Source of the DNA: an uncultured Succinatimonas sp.
GTDB lineage: Bacteria; Pseudomonadota; Gammaproteobacteria; Enterobacterales; Succinivibrionaceae
DNA: 8,268 nucleotides
Assembly (NCBI GenBank): GCA_900548485.1
Contig: URKL01000070.1
Location: 1 to 8,268, forward strand
Direction of reading: 5' to 3'
In this document: piece by piece, positions 4,735 to 8,268 of the stretch
Layout: each line of letters begins with the position of its first letter
How positions within the stretch are numbered: the first letter of the stretch is position 1
Notes under the pieces: model-generated
Database searches by the model: none
The model's input: the letters and a program-made list of their open reading frames with translations, nothing else
Told to the model about the DNA's origin: nothing
Position numbers and translations under genes: made by a program

Positions 4735-7389
4735 ATGAAAGATAAAGATATTCAGGAATTATCCGTACTTCAAGCTCAGGTAGAAGCTTTGACTAAAAAG
4801 CTTGAGCAGATGAAGAAAAAAATAAAACAACAAGAGGCCTCTGAAAATACAGAAATTGCCAAAGATCCCGAGGTTATTGATATTTCAGATATCAACAAGG
4901 TAGCTGATGCTATTCAGGCTTTAGCTGACAGAGCTCAATTAGTCGAAAATAAACCCTCTGAGATAAATGAGGATAATCAGAAAAATTCAGATGAAAATTC
5001 TGACAAAATTCCGCACTTAATCGTACCTGAATATCCACAAAAAGTTTTTGTTATTCCTTGCTTTGGTAAACCTGTAATGCCAAGCCAGATTGTTCCTATG
5101 CAAATATCCCTCGATTGGGAAGATACAATCTTAAAAATTGCAGAAAGTCAGGATAAGGTATTTGCAATTTTCTCCTTAGGAGAAAAACCGATATCGGGGC
5201 GAGACATTGTTCCTGAGGATTATCCTAAAACCGGAACCTTAGTAAGACTATTACACGCTAAATCCGTACCAGGTGAAATCCATATTATCGTGGAAGGCTT
5301 ATGCCGTATTCAAATAAAGAAATGGGTTAATAGTACAAAATCTCCTTTAGCCTTTATCGATTTTCCTAAAACTATTACACCTAAAGCTGACTCTCAAGAG
5401 GAAATTGAGGTTAGAAGTTATGCTATGACTTTAGTAGGGGCAATTCAGGAGCTCTTACCTCTAAACCCAATGTATACCGACGAGATGCGTCAGTATTTAT
5501 TGCGCTTCAATCAATCAGATCCTGCGCTCTTAGCTGATTGTGCAGCTTCAATTTCTGCAGCTGATGTCAGTGTTCTACAGCAAGTATTAGATACAGAGAC
5601 TATTTTGGATAGACTTAAAATTTCCACAAGTCTCATAAGAAAAGAATTAAGTGCTGCAAAACTTCAGGATAAAATTAAATCTGCTGTAAGTGAAAAACTT
5701 TCAAAGCGACAGCATGACTTTTTCTTACGCGAACAACTTTTCGAAATTCAAAAGCAATTAGGCACTCGCGTTGATGACAAAACAGCTGAGGCCGATGAGT
5801 TTAAAAAGCGCATGAAAAAGCTTTCTCCTCCTGATTACATTAAGGAGAGATTTGAAAGTGAACTTAAGAAAATAAAAGTCTTAGAATCAGGATCTCCTGA
5901 ATATGCAGTTACTCGCAATTACCTTGATGTTTTAACCACTATTCCTTGGGGTAAAAGTGCTAAAGAGGAAATCAACCTTGAAAAAGCACGCGAGATCTTA
6001 GATCACGATCATGAAGGCTTAAAAGACGTAAAAGAGCGCATCATCGAATTTTTAGCTGTAGGTTCTCTTAAAGGCGGAACTCGTGGCGCTATTATGCTCT
6101 TTGTAGGACCTCCTGGTGTGGGTAAAACCTCTATTGGTAAATCCATTGCCAAAGCTCTTAATCGACCGTTCTTTAGATTATCTTTAGGTGGTGTGGATGA
6201 TGAATCTGTAATCAAGGGCCATCGTAAAACTTATATAGGAGCAATGCCTGGAAAAATGGTACAAGCCTTACGTGAAAGTAAGGTTATGAACCCGGTAATT
6301 ATGTTAGATGAGATCGATAAACTCGCTCATTCTTATCAAGGTGATCCGGCTTCAGCGTTACTTGAAACCTTGGATCCAGAGCAAAATAACAGTTTCTTAG
6401 ATCATTATCTTGACGAAAAGCTAGATCTCTCAAACTGCTTATTTATTTGTACAGCCAATACCTCAGATAGTATTCCGCCAGCTTTGCTCGACCGTATGGA
6501 TCCTATCCGACTTTCAGGATATATCACTGAGGAAAAACTTCAGATTGCTAAAAAGCATCTACTTCCTCGCGGTCTTAAAGTTGCGCATATGCGTAAGACT
6601 CAGCTGAAAATTTCCGATAAAGTCATCGTTAAGATGATTGAAGAATATGCTCGAGAAAGCGGTATGCGCTCAACTGAAAGAGCTATTGATAGATTGATTA
6701 GAAAAGCTGCAGTAAAGATCGTAAATGGCGATAAATCTGTAAGTATTACCGAGAACAATCTCGAGGAATATTTAGGTACAGCTCCTTTTAAAAAGGAAAA
6801 ACATATCTCAGGTATTGGTGTCATTACAGGTCTTGCCTGGACATCTGTAGGTGGAGCTACCCTTTCAATTGAAAGTTCCTGTATAGATCATGAAAATAAA
6901 GGTCTTGAACTTACCGGAAGCTTAGGTAAAGTTATGCAAGAGTCTGCAAAGATTGCCTATAGCTATATTCAAGCAAATATTGAAAGATTAAGTTCACAAA
7001 ATAAAGATTTCTTTGGAAAATCTTTTATCCACATACATGTACCTGAAGGTGCTACACCTAAGGATGGTCCTAGTGCTGGTGTAACTCTAGCCTCAAGCTT
7101 GCTCTCTTTAGCTTTAAATCAAGCTCCTAAGACAGGCTTTGCTATGACAGGAGAGTTATCCTTAACAGGTCAAGTATTAGCTATCGGTGGCATTCGCGAG
7201 AAAACTATCGCCGCAAGACGTATGGGGATTTTCAATATCATTTGCCCTAAGGCTAATGAAGGTGATGTTAAAGAATTACCATCAGAGGTAAAAGAAGGAG
7301 TTAACTTCTATTTTGCGGAAAATTTCGATGATGTAGCCTCATTGATTTTTGAAAATATCACCCCGTCTTTAAAGACGGTTAAATCCTAA
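4735..7389 (+). CDS. lon: ATP-dependent Lon protease with N-terminal coiled-coil extension
   Basis: Lon is a cytosolic hexameric AAA+ serine protease that degrades misfolded and regulatory proteins. In order: a charged extension (1-100) with a probable coiled coil at about 8-35, the Lon N-terminal substrate domain (about 101-300), a helical linker, the AAA+ module with Walker A GPPGVGKT (458-465), Walker B ending D525-E526, sensor-1 N575, arginine finger R587 and sensor-2 R645, then the protease domain with catalytic S780 in PKDGPSAG and K823, 43 residues later as in E. coli Lon. At 884 residues it is about 100 longer than E. coli Lon. N-terminal motifs (VFVIPCFGKPVMPSQIVP) resemble the second, AsrA-like Lon of some gammaproteobacteria. 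ATG 4735 is the first start after an in-frame TAA at 4705; its ribosome site is weak (GAG about 12 bases upstream). An internal ATG at 4810 is possible but would cut the coiled coil. It has its own heat-shock promoter and terminator. Confidence 0.96.
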   Translation: MKDKDIQELSVLQAQVEALTKKLEQMKKKIKQQEASENTEIAKDPEVIDISDINKVADAIQALADRAQLVENKPSEINEDNQKNSDENSDKIPHLIVPEYPQKVFVIPCFGKPVMPSQIVPMQISLDWEDTILKIAESQDKVFAIFSLGEKPISGRDIVPEDYPKTGTLVRLLHAKSVPGEIHIIVEGLCRIQIKKWVNSTKSPLAFIDFPKTITPKADSQEEIEVRSYAMTLVGAIQELLPLNPMYTDEMRQYLLRFNQSDPALLADCAASISAADVSVLQQVLDTETILDRLKISTSLIRKELSAAKLQDKIKSAVSEKLSKRQHDFFLREQLFEIQKQLGTRVDDKTAEADEFKKRMKKLSPPDYIKERFESELKKIKVLESGSPEYAVTRNYLDVLTTIPWGKSAKEEINLEKAREILDHDHEGLKDVKERIIEFLAVGSLKGGTRGAIMLFVGPPGVGKTSIGKSIAKALNRPFFRLSLGGVDDESVIKGHRKTYIGAMPGKMVQALRESKVMNPVIMLDEIDKLAHSYQGDPASALLETLDPEQNNSFLDHYLDEKLDLSNCLFICTANTSDSIPPALLDRMDPIRLSGYITEEKLQIAKKHLLPRGLKVAHMRKTQLKISDKVIVKMIEEYARESGMRSTERAIDRLIRKAAVKIVNGDKSVSITENNLEEYLGTAPFKKEKHISGIGVITGLAWTSVGGATLSIESSCIDHENKGLELTGSLGKVMQESAKIAYSYIQANIERLSSQNKDFFGKSFIHIHVPEGATPKDGPSAGVTLASSLLSLALNQAPKTGFAMTGELSLTGQVLAIGGIREKTIAARRMGIFNIICPKANEGDVKELPSEVKEGVNFYFAENFDDVASLIFENITPSLKTVKS
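7363..7378. repeat. Perfect 16-bp palindrome in the 3' end of lon
   Basis: CCGTCTTTAAAGACGG is fully self-complementary and lies within the last codons of lon (encoding residues of SLKTV), 9 bases before the stop. As RNA, a stem of about 6 bp around TTAA could form. It may protect the mRNA 3' end together with the downstream terminator, or it may be chance within coding sequence. Confidence 0.5.
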
Positions 7390-7399
7390 AAATTTAACT

Positions 7400-7454
7400 A
7401 AACCTGCCTTAAATTCTTTATAAGCTTATATGATGGATGAAGGCAGGTTTTTTA
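7400..7454 (+). terminator. Intrinsic terminator of lon
   Basis: AAACCTGCCTT (7400-7410) and AAGGCAGGTTT (7440-7450) form a perfect 11-bp stem followed directly by a T-rich run. The loop is long (29 bases), but it contains its own palindrome ATAAGCTTAT (7420-7429), which could extend the structure into a branched hairpin. It begins 10 bases after the lon stop. Confidence 0.8.
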
Positions 7455-7645
7455 ATTTTAATTACTCCTCTTTTTTTTTCAGCTTTTTATTTTAGTAAAA
7501 TTTTCTAAAAAAGAACTGATATCTTGTTCTATATGCACGCATCTTTGACTCTGAGCAATTATTATTTTTCTTTGGCCTTATCTTATAGTTATAAAAACTT
7601 ATGTTTTCTATTTATATTCTGAAATTCATATAACAACAAACACTT

Positions 7646-7731
7646 TTGACTTCCTCACCTTACTAAAGCAAGGAGCTCCCTACTGCTTACATTTCTATCT
7701 CTCTTCAGTGTGTTCGCAGCGCTGACTCTTT
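7646..7731 (-). mobile_element. Old IS200/IS605-type right end, inverted relative to the first
   Basis: Read on the minus strand from 7731 down, the order of the right end at 120-211 recurs: AAAGAGTCA (plus 7723-7731), ACACTGAAGA (plus 7702-7711), CAGTAGGGAG, a hairpin CCTTGCT/AGTAAGG and a tip GAGGAAGTCAA (ends at 7646). Over the last 45 bases the two ends align without gaps at roughly two thirds identity. In the hairpin one pair has become G-T, which an RNA stem would tolerate as a wobble but DNA would not. An extra 11 or so bases (GCGCTGCGAAC) separate the first two blocks. No tnpB remnant precedes it, so this is either a strongly decayed element or a right-end-only relic. Confidence 0.6.
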
Positions 7732-7899
7732 ATAAAAAATTTTTATTTTTCAAGTACAGAGATTTGTCTGCTTGGTGTTTGATAAATATTTTTACAAAAA
7801 TCAAGGCGATATCTTAAAGATTGTGACACAATTGCAATTGCTAACTTCTATCTTAAGCCTATTTAAGTTTTTTTATAGATTTTGCTTTATACTGATCAT

Positions 7900-7929
7900 T
7901 TGACGATCAAAATTTTAACAAAATATTAT
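7900..7929 (+). promoter_or_regulatory. Candidate promoter of yciB
   Basis: TTGACG (7900-7905) and TATTAT (7924-7929) are 18 bp apart, each matching the sigma-70 consensus at five of six positions. Transcription would begin near 7936, about 20 bases before the chosen yciB start, and this supports that start. The inverted repeat TGATC/GATCA (7893-7897 and 7905-7909) flanks the -35 box and could be an operator. Confidence 0.45.
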
Positions 7930-7956
7930 TTTTACCTTATTTTGGATAAAAAACAC

Positions 7957-8235
7957 ATGAAGTCTTTTGTAAAAATTATTGAATTCTTGCCTGTGATAGC
8001 TTTTTTTATCAGCTATCGCTTAACTTCAAATATGATCTTAGCTACCGCTTTCATCGTTGGTGCATGCATTATCGCTACCTTGATTGAATATATCTTAGTT
8101 AAGACTATCTCAAGAATGCAGATTTTTTTAACCGCCGCCGTAGTCTTATTTGGTGTGCCTACTATTCTTTTAAATGATCCTCAAATCATTAAATGGAAGG
8201 TTACTGTAGTTAATTTAATTTTAGCGGCGCGGTAA
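7957..8235 (+). pseudogene. yciB: YciB family inner-membrane protein, 5' part with apparent frame break
   Basis: The 92 residues from ATG 7957 match the N-terminal half of YciB (intracellular septation protein A), an inner-membrane protein of about 180 residues with about five membrane segments, linked to envelope integrity and division. Visible are the opening FLPVIAFFISYRL, two further hydrophobic segments (about residues 26-50 and 57-72) and the family hallmark NDPQIIKWKVTV (E. coli has NDEFIKWKVTV). The reading frame ends at TAA 8233-8235, shortly after this hallmark, where YciB normally continues for about 100 residues. Removing 2 bases in GCGGCGCGG (8224-8232) restores an open frame reading VTIVEVAKIVSD to the window end. 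This points to a recent frameshift or a sequencing error, and the gene probably extends beyond the window. I reject a start at 7882 because it overlaps the promoter and lacks homology; GGA 10 bases before 7957 is a modest ribosome site. Confidence 0.75.
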
Positions 8236-8268
8236 CGATCGTTGAGGTGGCTAAAATAGTCAGCGATC

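Larger units (their letters stand above)
7390..7956. other. 567-bp intergenic region between lon and yciB
   Basis: No coding region is supported here on either strand. It holds the lon terminator (7400-7454), a T-run of nine (7471-7479), a small inverted repeat TTTTAG/CTAAAA (7490-7495 and 7505-7510), an old IS200/IS605 right end on the minus strand (7646-7731) and a promoter for yciB (7900-7929). In 7511-7645 and 7732-7890 I see only AT-rich sequence without recognisable structure, and no tnpB residues upstream of the right end. Confidence 0.6.

Noticed and set aside
6009..6215. 68-codon open frame on the minus strand
   Set aside because: It lies entirely within the lon AAA+ region, opposite conserved Walker A codons, and has no recognisable protein features.
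6600..6824. 74-codon open frame on the minus strand
   Set aside because: It is antisense to the conserved lon sensor-2 region and has no ribosome site or family resemblance.
7471..7479. Run of nine T as a phase-variable tract
   Set aside because: It is in non-coding DNA away from any promoter spacer or reading frame.
7822..7838. CRP-like TGTGA half site
   Set aside because: The second half site is missing, so it does not support a CRP operator.
7882..7956. Upstream start for yciB adding 25 residues
   Set aside because: The added segment covers the proposed promoter and does not resemble the YciB N-terminus, which begins at the ATG 7957.

Overview
The window is AT-rich DNA from a bacterium that looks like a gammaproteobacterium. 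Evidence for this is a YciB gene, an AbgA/AbgT pair, a PepT close to the E. coli enzyme, and a Lon resembling the second, AsrA-like Lon of some gammaproteobacteria. A gut-associated anaerobe such as a member of the Succinivibrionaceae would fit, but that is inference from overall character and no marker gene proves it.

Layout. Positions 1-119 hold the decayed C-terminal end of an IS200/IS605-type tnpB, and 120-211 hold that element's right end, with two hairpins. The tip of the element runs into the stop codon of pepT. On the minus strand, abgT (1441-3012, AbgT-family transporter) is followed after 5 bp by pepT (209-1435, tripeptidase), so the two are almost certainly co-transcribed. A 304-bp divergent region (3013-3316) carries a 16-bp direct repeat, a plausible minus-strand promoter and four copies of ACAAAATTT. 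On the plus strand come an abgA-like M20D amidohydrolase (3317-4585) and a large lon (4735-7389) preceded by a good sigma-32-type heat-shock promoter and followed by a hairpin terminator. The next 567 bp are non-coding and hold a second, older IS200/IS605 right end in the opposite orientation (7646-7731). The window closes with the 5' part of yciB (from 7957), whose frame breaks near 8231.

Function. abgT, pepT and abgA form a likely module for taking up and hydrolysing small peptides or p-aminobenzoyl-glutamate-like conjugates: a transporter, a tripeptidase and an amidohydrolase served by one divergent control region. The AbgB partner of AbgA is not in the window. lon is a separate stress-protease gene, and yciB encodes an inner-membrane protein linked to envelope maintenance.

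The most unusual features are the two inward-facing IS605-type right ends bracketing the four intact genes, the overlap of one of them with the pepT stop, the repeated operator-like 16-mer, and the coiled-coil/acidic extension on Lon. I did not find convincing evidence of a wholly new system. The right-end remnants, which resemble TnpB guide-RNA scaffolds, come closest.
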